Shown here: in pieces, positions 8,017 to 15,867 of the stretch
Numbering within the stretch: position 1 is the first letter of the stretch
Layout: the number at the start of each line of letters is the position of its first letter
Source of the DNA: Bacteroidia bacterium
Lineage (GTDB): Bacteria; Bacteroidota; Bacteroidia; Flavobacteriales_E; Vicingaceae
Direction: 5' to 3'
Length of the DNA stretch: 64,000 nucleotides
NCBI GenBank assembly: GCA_030433355.1
Contig: JAUIMG010000010.1
Span: 35,587 to 99,586, forward strand
Made by a program: the position numbers and the translations under genes
The notes under the pieces: generated by a model
The model's database searches: none
Seen by the model: the letters and a program-made list of their open reading frames with translations, nothing else
Told to the model about the DNA's origin: nothing

Positions 8017-8370
8017 ATGTATTCAAAAGAAATCATCAAAGGCACGCTCAAGCCAATTATTCTAAAGTTACTGCAGGAACATAATAGGATGTACGGTTAT
8101 GAGATTACCCAAAAGGTAAAAGAACTCACAAAAGACAAAATTCAAATTACGGAAGGTGCGCTATACCCTCTTCTGCATAAACTAGAAGCAGAAGGCATAG
8201 TCACTACCGAAAAGGAGAGTATTGGCAAAAGAGTTCGAAAGTATTATAAACTAACTGAGACTGGTAATTCTAAAGCAGCAGAGCTAATTGATGAGTTTAT
8301 AGACTTCATGGCTACAATGAAACACATTTTAGATCCTAATCTATCGCCAGGTTATGGCACAGCTCAATAG
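8017..8370 (+). CDS. PadR family transcriptional regulator
   Basis: A 117-residue winged-helix protein: KGTLKPIILKLLQEHNRMYG, YEITQKVKELT, the recognition helix ITEGALYPLLHKLEAEG and the wing TTEKESIGKRVRKYYKLT. A C-terminal helix for dimerisation follows. The start at 8017 is preferred over 8002 because the earlier ATG would lie inside the -7 box and operator. The gene overlaps the next one by 17 bases, the standard layout where PadR controls a membrane partner. It is probably autoregulated through the palindrome at 7987-8007. Ligand unknown. Confidence 0.92.
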   Translation: MYSKEIIKGTLKPIILKLLQEHNRMYGYEITQKVKELTKDKIQITEGALYPLLHKLEAEGIVTTEKESIGKRVRKYYKLTETGNSKAAELIDEFIDFMATMKHILDPNLSPGYGTAQ

Positions 8371-9097
8371 CATTCAGCAGGACAAAATATACGATATCCT
8401 TGTAGATGCAGGAGTCTCTTATGAATCATTACAAATTGATTTAATCGACCACCTATGTTGTATGGTGGAAGAAAAAATGGACAATGGTTTGGATTTTAGT
8501 CAATCCCTAACATTATCCATCCAAGAGTTTGGTCTCTCTAGCTTTGCGGAAGTGCAAGAGACCACACTATACTTATTAACCTTAAAATTAAACAAAATGA
8601 AAAAAGCAATTGGCGTATTAGGAATTATTTCAGCACTAGCTGTAATAGCAGGTGTTTTATTTAAAATCAATCATTTCCCCGGTGCAGGAATCCTATTAGC
8701 TGTTGGACTAATTTTAGTCAGTCTTATCGTATTTCCTTTTATGGCATATTTTGAATTGGCAAAAGGAAATTCAGCAATTCAAAAATTTGCAACAATAAGC
8801 GGCTACACAGCAGCTACCATACTAAGCTTAGCCACTTTATTTAAAATTATGATGTGGCCGGGCTCTCCTATCATAGCCTATACTGGTCTATTTTTATTGG
8901 TGATAGTCTTTTTACCAAGCTACACCTTTAAAAACTATAAAATCGCTGAAAACAAAATGATGGCATTTTCACGTTCACTTCTAATATTGGCAGGAGTGGT
9001 TGTTTTTTGGGGATTAATTCCCATATCAAAAGACAAAAAAATAGATCAACATAAAATACATCAAGAAAAAATTATAGAGAATCAGATTGAAGAATAA
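8354..9097 (+). CDS. Membrane protein with cytosolic helical N-domain, PadR partner
   Basis: 247 residues. The N-terminal region (about 1-75) is a helical domain with DLIDHLCCMVEEKMDNG and SLTLSIQEFG, similar to HAAS-type domains that accompany PadR regulators. Five to six hydrophobic segments follow between about 80 and 225, with two similar F-K-I-x-H/M-F/W-P-G motifs (FKINHFPGAG, FKIMMWPGSP) that suggest an internal duplication of the membrane unit. It starts inside the padR gene, so translation is coupled. A role in envelope sensing or transport is inference; no enzyme motif is visible. Confidence 0.75.
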   Translation: MAQLNSIQQDKIYDILVDAGVSYESLQIDLIDHLCCMVEEKMDNGLDFSQSLTLSIQEFGLSSFAEVQETTLYLLTLKLNKMKKAIGVLGIISALAVIAGVLFKINHFPGAGILLAVGLILVSLIVFPFMAYFELAKGNSAIQKFATISGYTAATILSLATLFKIMMWPGSPIIAYTGLFLLVIVFLPSYTFKNYKIAENKMMAFSRSLLILAGVVVFWGLIPISKDKKIDQHKIHQEKIIENQIEE

Positions 9098-9100
9098 AAA

Positions 9101-9134
9101 TAAAAAGAGGGGAATATAAATTCTCCTCTTTTAT
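9101..9134. terminator. Bidirectional terminator between convergent genes
   Basis: AAAGAGGGGAA / TTCTCCTCTTT (one mismatch) with A-rich and T-rich flanks. It lies between the PadR-partner stop and the flavoprotein stop and can serve both. Confidence 0.75.
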
Positions 9135-10336
9135 TTTCCACTAATTGCTAATGCTGCTCTGTATGAAGTTGTCCAAGCAGCTTGAAAATTAAAGCCCCCT
9201 GTTACCGCATCAACATCCAAAACTTCCCCGCAGAAATAAAGCCCTTCCACTTTCTTGCTTTCCATGGTTTTCATATTTACTTCGCCTAATTCTAAACCAC
9301 CACAAGTCACAAACTCCTCCTTAAAAGTAGTTTTCCCATTTGCAGTATATAAATCATTACTTAATACCTGCTCTAACCTCTCAACTTCCTCCTTATTTAA
9401 ATCTGCCCAATTTTTGTCTGAAGCAATAGAAGCTCGATCTATAAAATAAGTCCATAATCGTTTAGGAATTTCAGAAAGGGAAGTTTTCCAAACCAATTTA
9501 TTACCATAGCGTTTCCTTTGCTCTTCAATAAAGCTTTCTGCATTATCCATCCAACAAACTGCAAATTCAAATTGATAAGATTTAGCGAATAAGTACTTTG
9601 CAGCTTTTGCAGACAATTTTAAAATAACAGGTCCACTCATTCCCCAATGAGTAAAAAGCACAGGTCCGTATTCTTCAAAATCAGTTGCCTTTAATTTAAC
9701 GGTGGCGTTTATTGAAAGTCCCATCAATTGATTGGAAGGGTGCTTTGGTAAATTAAAGGTAAAAAGAGAAGGTATGGGAGCAATAATATTTAATCCCAGC
9801 TCATTTAAAAATTCATAATGCTTCTCTTTAGAATTTCCTCCTACACCTACAACTATTTTGTCGGCTTCTATTACTCCATCTTTGCATTGAAGTTGAAAAT
9901 TATTGGTTTTAGTGATTTTCAGAACTTCAGTCGACATTTTAATAGAAATAGCTAATTTCTTAGCTTCCTCTAGAAAGCAATCAATAATAGTTTGAGAGGA
10001 ATTTGAGCTAGGAAACATTCTTCCATCTTCTTCTACTTTCAATTCTACTCCCCTCTCTTCAAACCATTCAATAATATCTCCAACTCCAAAATGATGAAGA
10101 GGACCTAACAATTCCTTCTCTCCTCTTGGATAATGCCACGATAACTCTTTTGGATCAAAACAAGCATGTGTTACATTGCACCTTCCACCTCCACTAACTT
10201 TTACTTTAGAAAGTAATTTTGAAGTCTTTTCAAGAATAACAACATTAGTCTGAGGATTTAGTCGGGCAATATTAATTGCAGCAAAAAAACCACTTGCTCC
10301 ACCTCCAATTACAACTATTTTTTCTTTGCCTTTCAA
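9131..10336 (-). CDS. HI0933-family NAD(P)/FAD-dependent oxidoreductase
   Basis: A 401-residue flavoprotein. The N-terminal Rossmann motif VVIGGGASGFFAAI binds FAD. The family signature KVSGGGRCNVTH is at about 47-58, with GRMFPSSNSSQTI after it. The C-terminal FAD-contact stretch is GLYFCGEVLDVDAVTGGFN, ending AAWTTSYRAA. The family includes BaiN-like proteins, but the substrate is not predictable from sequence. Its start is only 24 bases from the divergent antiporter gene, so the two promoters must overlap. Confidence 0.9.
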   Translation of the reverse strand: MKGKEKIVVIGGGASGFFAAINIARLNPQTNVVILEKTSKLLSKVKVSGGGRCNVTHACFDPKELSWHYPRGEKELLGPLHHFGVGDIIEWFEERGVELKVEEDGRMFPSSNSSQTIIDCFLEEAKKLAISIKMSTEVLKITKTNNFQLQCKDGVIEADKIVVGVGGNSKEKHYEFLNELGLNIIAPIPSLFTFNLPKHPSNQLMGLSINATVKLKATDFEEYGPVLFTHWGMSGPVILKLSAKAAKYLFAKSYQFEFAVCWMDNAESFIEEQRKRYGNKLVWKTSLSEIPKRLWTYFIDRASIASDKNWADLNKEEVERLEQVLSNDLYTANGKTTFKEEFVTCGGLELGEVNMKTMESKKVEGLYFCGEVLDVDAVTGGFNFQAAWTTSYRAALAISGK

Positions 10337-10346
10337 GCCTTATTAA

Positions 10347-10354
10347 TATATTTA
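10347..10354 (+). promoter_or_regulatory. Probable -7 box of the antiporter gene
   Basis: TATATTTA (one mismatch to TAnnTTTG) ends six bases before the ATG at 10361, within the 24-base divergent gap. Confidence 0.35.
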
Positions 10355-10360
10355 CCCTTT

Positions 10361-12256
10361 ATGCTATTTTACAAAAGGTTTTTCTTTTTAATTGCCCTTC
10401 TAGTATTCTCTTTAACTATAAAGAGTCAACCTCTTTTTGTTGTTGATAATATTATCTTACAAACCATAGAAACAGAGCTAAAGATAGAAAACCTTGATAC
10501 CTCACAAACCTACTTTTTATCCTCATCAAATTCGAAAGAAATAATTGAGATTAGAAATACAGTTAATTATTCAAAAATAATCTCTTTAGAAGAAACAAAA
10601 ACTTTTACCTTAAGCTCTAAAGAAGAAGATTATGAAATTACCATAAATCCAATTCCTATATGGGCATCTATTTTACCGCCACTTATTGCTATACTGCTAG
10701 CTTTAGTTTTTAAGGAAGTAATCTCTTCTATTCTAATTGGAATATTTTCTGGAGCATTTATCATGGAGGTATATAATGAATCCATTTTAAATGCATTTCT
10801 CAATGCCTTTATGAGAAGTATTGATACGTACTTAATAGATTCTTTAAACAATAAAGGACATCTATCCATTATTTTATTTTCATTACTCATTGGAGGAATG
10901 GTAGGAGTTATTTCCAAAAATGGAGGAATGCAAGGTGTGGTAAATAGAATAGCTAAAAGAGCTAATAATGCTAAAAATGGTCAATTAGCTACTTGGCTGC
11001 TAGGTGTTGCTATCTTTTTTGATGACTATGCAAATACTCTTGTAGTCGGCAATACCATGCGTCCGGTTACCGACCGCTTAAAAATTTCAAGAGAGAAATT
11101 AGCTTACATTGTTGACTCTACAGCTGCTCCAATGGCAGCCATTGCATTTATCACTACTTGGATTGGTGCAGAATTGGCTTACATAGAAAGCGGCATTAAC
11201 AGTATCGAAGGACTTAATGTTGGAGTCTACGCCACTTTTATTTCCTCCTTGGCCTATTCATTTTACCCCATATTGGCTTTAATTTTTATTTTAATTCTGA
11301 TTTACACAGGTAGAGATTTTGGCCCTATGTATAAAGCAGAAAAAAAGGCAAGAGCAGAAGGAGTTAGACCAACTCATTATGATGCAATTGAGGAAATGGA
11401 AGAGTTTGAAACAGATGTATCTATAAAGCCAAAAGCTTACAATGCAATTATTCCGCTTATCATCGTAATAGTTGGAACAGTCGCAGGACTTCTTTTCACT
11501 GGTTATGAAAGTTCGGTTTGGGCAGATACCTCGATAAGCCTTGGAAGAAAATTATCGACGACAATCGGAAATGCAGACTCTTATTTAGCCCTACTTTGGT
11601 CTTCTTTAGCTGGTTTAGTTATGGCTATCATTTTGAGTGTCTTCCAAAAATTATTAAGTCTCGACAAAACTATGCATTCAGCTATAAATGGCTTTAAAAC
11701 AATGCTACCAGCCATTATCATTTTAGTCTTAGCTTGGGCTTTAGCTTTAGTAATTGAAGAAATGCATACAGCAGACTTTATAACCTCGCTATTATCAGAC
11801 AGTATTAGTCCTTATTTGATTCCTGCTTTTACTTTTGTCTTAGCAGCTGTAGTTGCTTTCTCAACAGGATCCTCATGGGGTACAATGGCTATTATTTATC
11901 CATTAATGCTACCAACGGCATGGCATTTGAGTCAAGTAAATGGGGTAGATTTTGAAACCTCATTAAGTATTTTCAACAATGTAGTAGCTTGTGTTTTAGC
12001 AGGTGCAGTTCTTGGAGATCATTGCTCACCTATATCAGACACTACAATCCTAAGCTCGTTAGCAAGTTCTTGTGATCATATTTCGCATGTAAAAACACAA
12101 ATGCCTTATGCTTTAACTGTTGGTTTTGTTGCATTACTATTTGGAACTTTACCATCTGCATTTGGAATGCCATTCATTCTCAATTTATTTCTTTCTACTG
12201 CAGTGCTGTATTTTATAGTTAAATATTTTGGGAAAAAAGTAGAAAACCTTACCTAA
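10361..12256 (+). CDS. NhaC-family Na+/H+ antiporter with exported N-terminal domain
   Basis: 631 residues. After a signal-like N-terminus (about 1-22, ending IKSQ) comes a roughly 70-residue beta-rich, probably periplasmic segment. About twelve membrane helices then follow from residue 96 on. Family motifs include LLIGGMVGVISKNGGMQGVV, FFDDYANTLVVGNTMRPVTD and STAAPMAAIAFITTWIG, and near the C-terminus FSTGSSWGTMAIIYPLMLP with LGDHCSPISDTTILSS. These are typical NhaC transporters that exchange external protons for sodium, or amino-acid exchangers of the same superfamily. The periplasmic extension is unusual for classical NhaC. Substrate cannot be fixed from sequence. Confidence 0.88.
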   Translation: MLFYKRFFFLIALLVFSLTIKSQPLFVVDNIILQTIETELKIENLDTSQTYFLSSSNSKEIIEIRNTVNYSKIISLEETKTFTLSSKEEDYEITINPIPIWASILPPLIAILLALVFKEVISSILIGIFSGAFIMEVYNESILNAFLNAFMRSIDTYLIDSLNNKGHLSIILFSLLIGGMVGVISKNGGMQGVVNRIAKRANNAKNGQLATWLLGVAIFFDDYANTLVVGNTMRPVTDRLKISREKLAYIVDSTAAPMAAIAFITTWIGAELAYIESGINSIEGLNVGVYATFISSLAYSFYPILALIFILILIYTGRDFGPMYKAEKKARAEGVRPTHYDAIEEMEEFETDVSIKPKAYNAIIPLIIVIVGTVAGLLFTGYESSVWADTSISLGRKLSTTIGNADSYLALLWSSLAGLVMAIILSVFQKLLSLDKTMHSAINGFKTMLPAIIILVLAWALALVIEEMHTADFITSLLSDSISPYLIPAFTFVLAAVVAFSTGSSWGTMAIIYPLMLPTAWHLSQVNGVDFETSLSIFNNVVACVLAGAVLGDHCSPISDTTILSSLASSCDHISHVKTQMPYALTVGFVALLFGTLPSAFGMPFILNLFLSTAVLYFIVKYFGKKVENLT

Positions 12257-12335
12257 ATTTAATTCTTTCCCATCCACTCCCCCTTTTAACACTTTCGCGT
12301 TAATAACTTAAGAAGTATAAGCCATTAGTAAGCTT

Positions 12336-12385
12336 CCCTATTAAATAGTTTTGATTAAGCACATTTTCTAATTGTGCTAATAGGG
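12336..12385 (+). other. Nested inverted repeat in the 233-base intergenic region
   Basis: The outer arms CCCTATT (12336-12342) and AATAGGG (12379-12385) enclose inner arms AGCACA (12358-12363) and TGTGCT (12373-12378). The right arms are contiguous, so an RNA would form a stem with one long left-side bulge. There is no T-run, so it is not a standard terminator. It lies about 105 bases upstream of the next start codon. The rest of 12257-12489 shows nothing I can name. Confidence 0.4.
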
Positions 12386-12489
12386 TAAATGAAACTTATA
12401 TATCGATTAAAACAAGCTTCAAAATACAGTTTACTACACTCCTCACCTCTTATTTTAACTACAACCAACTTTCTTAAAAGCCAATAAAC

Positions 12490-13935
12490 ATGGGAAAAAT
12501 AGCCTTTATCATAGTCAATTTTTTATTCTTACTAGGTTATAATATTTACTTTGGAGGAGAAGTAACCGCAGACCAGAAAATACCATCAGATGTTTTAAGA
12601 GGCGAAAAATTTACGATAGAAGTAATGATTAACAAAGGGGATAGAGAAGGTTTTGCTAAATGGCAACAAGAAATACCTGATGGATTTATTGCTTCACCAA
12701 TAGAAACTCAAGGAGCTACATTTTCATTTAAAAAACAAAATGTTAAACTAATATGGATGGCTTTACCTGAAGAAGAGAACTTCACAATTAGTTATGAGAT
12801 AATTCCTGAACCTACTGTTGAAGGAGTTTTTTCTTTTGAAGGGAAATTTTCATACATAGAAGAAAATGAAAGAAAGGATATTATATCAGTTTCTGAAGAA
12901 ATTAAAATTGGCAGCAGCGATGTACTAGCAAATAAAGAAGAAGAAAAAGAAGAATCTATTGAAGAGCTTATTGATAATAACGAAACATTAGAGGAAGAGG
13001 TAGAACCAAAAAAAATGGAAGAAGAATCAGTGATAGCAGTTGCAAGTGTTGAAACTGATAAAAATATAGAAGACAATAAAGAAGAAATAATTGCAGAGGA
13101 TATAGAGGACAATCTAATATCCAAAAAACAGGTAACTAACCAAGAAGGTGTAAGTATTGAGAGAAAGATTTTAAACCTTGGAAACGGCAACTATGAAGTA
13201 AAATTGAAGGTATCCAAGGGAAAAAATGAAGGTTTTGGTAAGATTGAAGAATATATTCCACCTGGATACATTGCAATGGAGAAGTCTAATATGGATGGTA
13301 TGTTTTCATTCAATGATAATGTCATGAAGATTCTATGGATGGCTTTACCTGAGGAGAATGAAATAAACATCAGCTATTTAATGCAAAGCGAAGGTGACGA
13401 ATTAGACTCCGCGACAATTCATGGTGTATTTTCTATTTTAATAGCTGATGAATCCTACCAATTAGCAATGGGACCAAGTAAGTTTAAAAACTATTTTGTA
13501 TCGAACACTGAGGAGATGATTGCAGCAAGTACAGAAGATATTGCAGAAGAAATTGTAGAAACTGAAATAGTAGAAGAAATCGATATAGAGGAACCAAGAA
13601 AGCAGGAGATCATAAAGGAAATTACCAATATCCCTTCACCCGAAACAGGAATTACCTATAAAGTTCAAATAGCTGCAGGTAAAAATGAAGTAAATCAGAA
13701 TTACTTTGTAAGCAGACATAAAATCAATGAGCCTGTTAGTGCAGAGTATCACAATTCATGGTTTAAATACACAGTTGGAAACTACTCAATGTATAAAGAG
13801 GCTAGAGATAAAAGAAACAAAGTCTGGTCGGCTGACAACAAAATTGATGATGCATTTGTAACCGCATACAACTCTGGAGAGAGAATTAGCGTCCAAGAGG
13901 CATTAATGATATCTAATCAAAAGTGGGTTAAGTAA
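12490..13935 (+). CDS. Exported protein with a duplicated unknown domain and SPOR-like C-terminus
   Basis: 481 residues. A hydrophobic N-terminus (IAFIIVNFLFLLGYNIYF) is followed by repeat A (about 32-128), a very acidic Glu/Ile-rich linker (about 140-210), repeat B (about 221-325), a second acidic linker and a SPOR-like domain (about 390-475: YKVQIAAGK, FKYTVGNYSMYKEARDKR, DAFVTAYNSGERI). Both repeats share G-F-(A/G)-K-x-x-x-x-I-P-x-G-(F/Y)-I-A, F-S-F and WMALPEE, with a 19-base identical DNA match (12752-12770 and 13334-13352). SPOR domains usually bind denuded peptidoglycan glycans. It precedes another SPOR-like gene by about 50 bases. Function unknown. Confidence 0.7.
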   Translation: MGKIAFIIVNFLFLLGYNIYFGGEVTADQKIPSDVLRGEKFTIEVMINKGDREGFAKWQQEIPDGFIASPIETQGATFSFKKQNVKLIWMALPEEENFTISYEIIPEPTVEGVFSFEGKFSYIEENERKDIISVSEEIKIGSSDVLANKEEEKEESIEELIDNNETLEEEVEPKKMEEESVIAVASVETDKNIEDNKEEIIAEDIEDNLISKKQVTNQEGVSIERKILNLGNGNYEVKLKVSKGKNEGFGKIEEYIPPGYIAMEKSNMDGMFSFNDNVMKILWMALPEENEINISYLMQSEGDELDSATIHGVFSILIADESYQLAMGPSKFKNYFVSNTEEMIAASTEDIAEEIVETEIVEEIDIEEPRKQEIIKEITNIPSPETGITYKVQIAAGKNEVNQNYFVSRHKINEPVSAEYHNSWFKYTVGNYSMYKEARDKRNKVWSADNKIDDAFVTAYNSGERISVQEALMISNQKWVK

Positions 13936-13955
13936 TATTTTTTAAAAATATAGGG

Positions 13956-13966
13956 TATCTTTATTG
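13956..13966 (+). promoter_or_regulatory. TAYCTTTATTG promoter-like box
   Basis: TATCTTTATTG lies about 20 bases before the ATG at 13986 and closely resembles the box at 15843-15853 before the next gene. It deviates from TAnnTTTG in the last base. Confidence 0.4.
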
Positions 13967-13985
13967 CCTAAAGTATATGCATTTA

Positions 13986-15767
13986 ATGAAGTCTTATCTT
14001 CTATTTTTCTTTTCTTGTTTATTAGTTATTAGTGCTTTTAGTCAACAAAATGATTCTACAAGCGTCACTAAGGCTGAGAATTCCCCTATTATTGGGATTG
14101 GCATTAATACTATTGGATTCTTTGGAGATTTAAATGATAGAAACTATGGAACTCCATTCGGCTCTAATGCAGCTTTCAACGTTAATCTTATTCAGCCAAT
14201 AACAGATGAACTTTCTGTAAAGTTTGATTTAATGTTAGGTAAGGTTAGAGAAGAAGAAAGATCACTCCAAAGAAATTTAAATTTTGAAACTAACTTAACC
14301 GCAGCTAGTATTTTTCTTGAATATAATTTTAGCAATTTTTTACCTGAACAAAGGTTTTTAACGCCTTCTGTTACAGCTGGTTTAAGCGTAGTTGAATTCA
14401 ATACCAAAATGGATCTTTTAGATAGAAATAGGGAGCCATATAATTATTGGTCTGATGGAACAATTAGAAATATTCCTGAAAACAGTTCCGAAGCTGATGA
14501 AGCAATTATTATCAATAGAGATTACTCTTTTGAAACAGATGCTAGAGATGCCGGAATAAATAATAGCACTACCTATGAAGAAAGAGCATTCGCTGTTCCA
14601 TTAGGATTAGGAATTACAATGCATTTAACAGACCAAATAGACTTTAGATTTCAAAGTACAGTGTATTTAACTTTTTCAGATTATATAGACGGTATAACAA
14701 GAACTACCACAAAAGAATTAGTTGGCAATAGAAATGCCAATGCCAATAACGATCATTTCTTAGTAAGTGGTGTAAGTGTTAGTTACAACTTTCAAAAAGT
14801 TAAAGGGATAGAACAAGAGAATATAGAAAAAAGACAGGAAGATTTTGATTTCCTAAATAGCGGAAACTCTGAAGATTATGATGGGGACGGAGTAATTGAT
14901 TTAATAGATTTATGTCCTTCCACGCCTGATGGAGTTGAAGTGGATTCTTTAGGATGTCCTATCGATTCAGATGGGGACGGTTTGGCAGATTATAAGGATG
15001 AAGAAGTAAATAGCGAATATCCTGAATTTGCTAATGAAAAAGGAGTTGAATTAACAGACGAAATGATTTATCGTTCATATCTGATGTATATGGACTCAAC
15101 ACTTGAATTAGCTGAAGTAATTGAAAGAGAATTTACTGGAAGTCAAGGAAATAAAAAAGTTGCTAAATATCGAGTAAAACTAGGCCAATATGGCATTGGA
15201 GACACTCCTTTAGATATGAGCACCCTTATAATTTTACCTGATTTAGCTACAGTAGATCAAGATGAAAAAACTTTGTATACCGTTGGTAAATACAACACCC
15301 TTCCTCAAGCAACTAGAAGAAAACAAGAGTTAGAAGCTAAAGGTTATACGGATGCTGTTGTAGTAGAAAGAAATAGAAAAGGCAAATATGTTCCTGTTGC
15401 AGATGCAACTGCAGCTGCCATTGAGGCTGAACCTATTGAGACATCATCTAATGAAAATCAAATAGAAGAAATTAAACAAGACCCTAATGAAATAGTATTT
15501 AGAGTTCAACTTGGTGCTTTTAAAGTTAAACCAACCAGTGAAGCTTATAAAGAAGTACCTAGTTTATTCGTGATTGAATCGGGTGGATATTACAGGTATA
15601 TGAGTGGATCTTTCAAAACTTTTGAAGAAGCTGCAAAACACAAAGTAAAAATGAATGTGAGTGGCTATAAAGATGCCTTTGTGGTTGCCTACAAAGGAGG
15701 AAAGAAGGTGTCACTTAAATCCGTTGGAGTAGTTCCTATCCAATCGGACCCAATAATTGGTCAATAA
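13986..15767 (+). CDS. Outer-membrane barrel / calcium-repeat / SPOR-like protein
   Basis: About 593 residues from the ATG at 13986, preferred over 13977 because it places M-K-S directly before the signal peptide ending VISAFSQQ. The N-terminal half (about 25-270) is beta-barrel-like and aromatic. A thrombospondin type 3-like acidic stretch follows (DYDGDGVIDLIDLCPSTPDG and IDSDGDGLADYKDE, about 300-335) that probably binds calcium. Two SPOR-like repeats end the protein: about 385-465 (KYRVKLGQYGIG, LYTVGKYNTLPQATRRKQEL) and 500-578 (VFRVQLGAFKV, YRYMSGSFKTFEEAAKHK). The layout suggests an outer-membrane protein reaching to peptidoglycan. It likely acts with the preceding SPOR-like protein. 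The specific role is unknown. Confidence 0.75.
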   Translation: MKSYLLFFFSCLLVISAFSQQNDSTSVTKAENSPIIGIGINTIGFFGDLNDRNYGTPFGSNAAFNVNLIQPITDELSVKFDLMLGKVREEERSLQRNLNFETNLTAASIFLEYNFSNFLPEQRFLTPSVTAGLSVVEFNTKMDLLDRNREPYNYWSDGTIRNIPENSSEADEAIIINRDYSFETDARDAGINNSTTYEERAFAVPLGLGITMHLTDQIDFRFQSTVYLTFSDYIDGITRTTTKELVGNRNANANNDHFLVSGVSVSYNFQKVKGIEQENIEKRQEDFDFLNSGNSEDYDGDGVIDLIDLCPSTPDGVEVDSLGCPIDSDGDGLADYKDEEVNSEYPEFANEKGVELTDEMIYRSYLMYMDSTLELAEVIEREFTGSQGNKKVAKYRVKLGQYGIGDTPLDMSTLIILPDLATVDQDEKTLYTVGKYNTLPQATRRKQELEAKGYTDAVVVERNRKGKYVPVADATAAAIEAEPIETSSNENQIEEIKQDPNEIVFRVQLGAFKVKPTSEAYKEVPSLFVIESGGYYRYMSGSFKTFEEAAKHKVKMNVSGYKDAFVVAYKGGKKVSLKSVGVVPIQSDPIIGQ

Positions 15768-15842
15768 TACCTAATTATTACCGCTCAAAACATAATACTA
15801 AGACTTAACGTTTATTAACTAGAATAAGCTACTGCTTTCTCC

Positions 15843-15853
15843 TACCTTTATTG
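15843..15853 (+). promoter_or_regulatory. TAYCTTTATTG promoter-like box for the S41 protease
   Basis: TACCTTTATTG, 14 bases before the ATG at 15868, is the same variant motif as at 13956-13966, suggesting the two genes share a promoter type. Confidence 0.4.
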
Positions 15854-15867
15854 TTCAAATTATTTTT

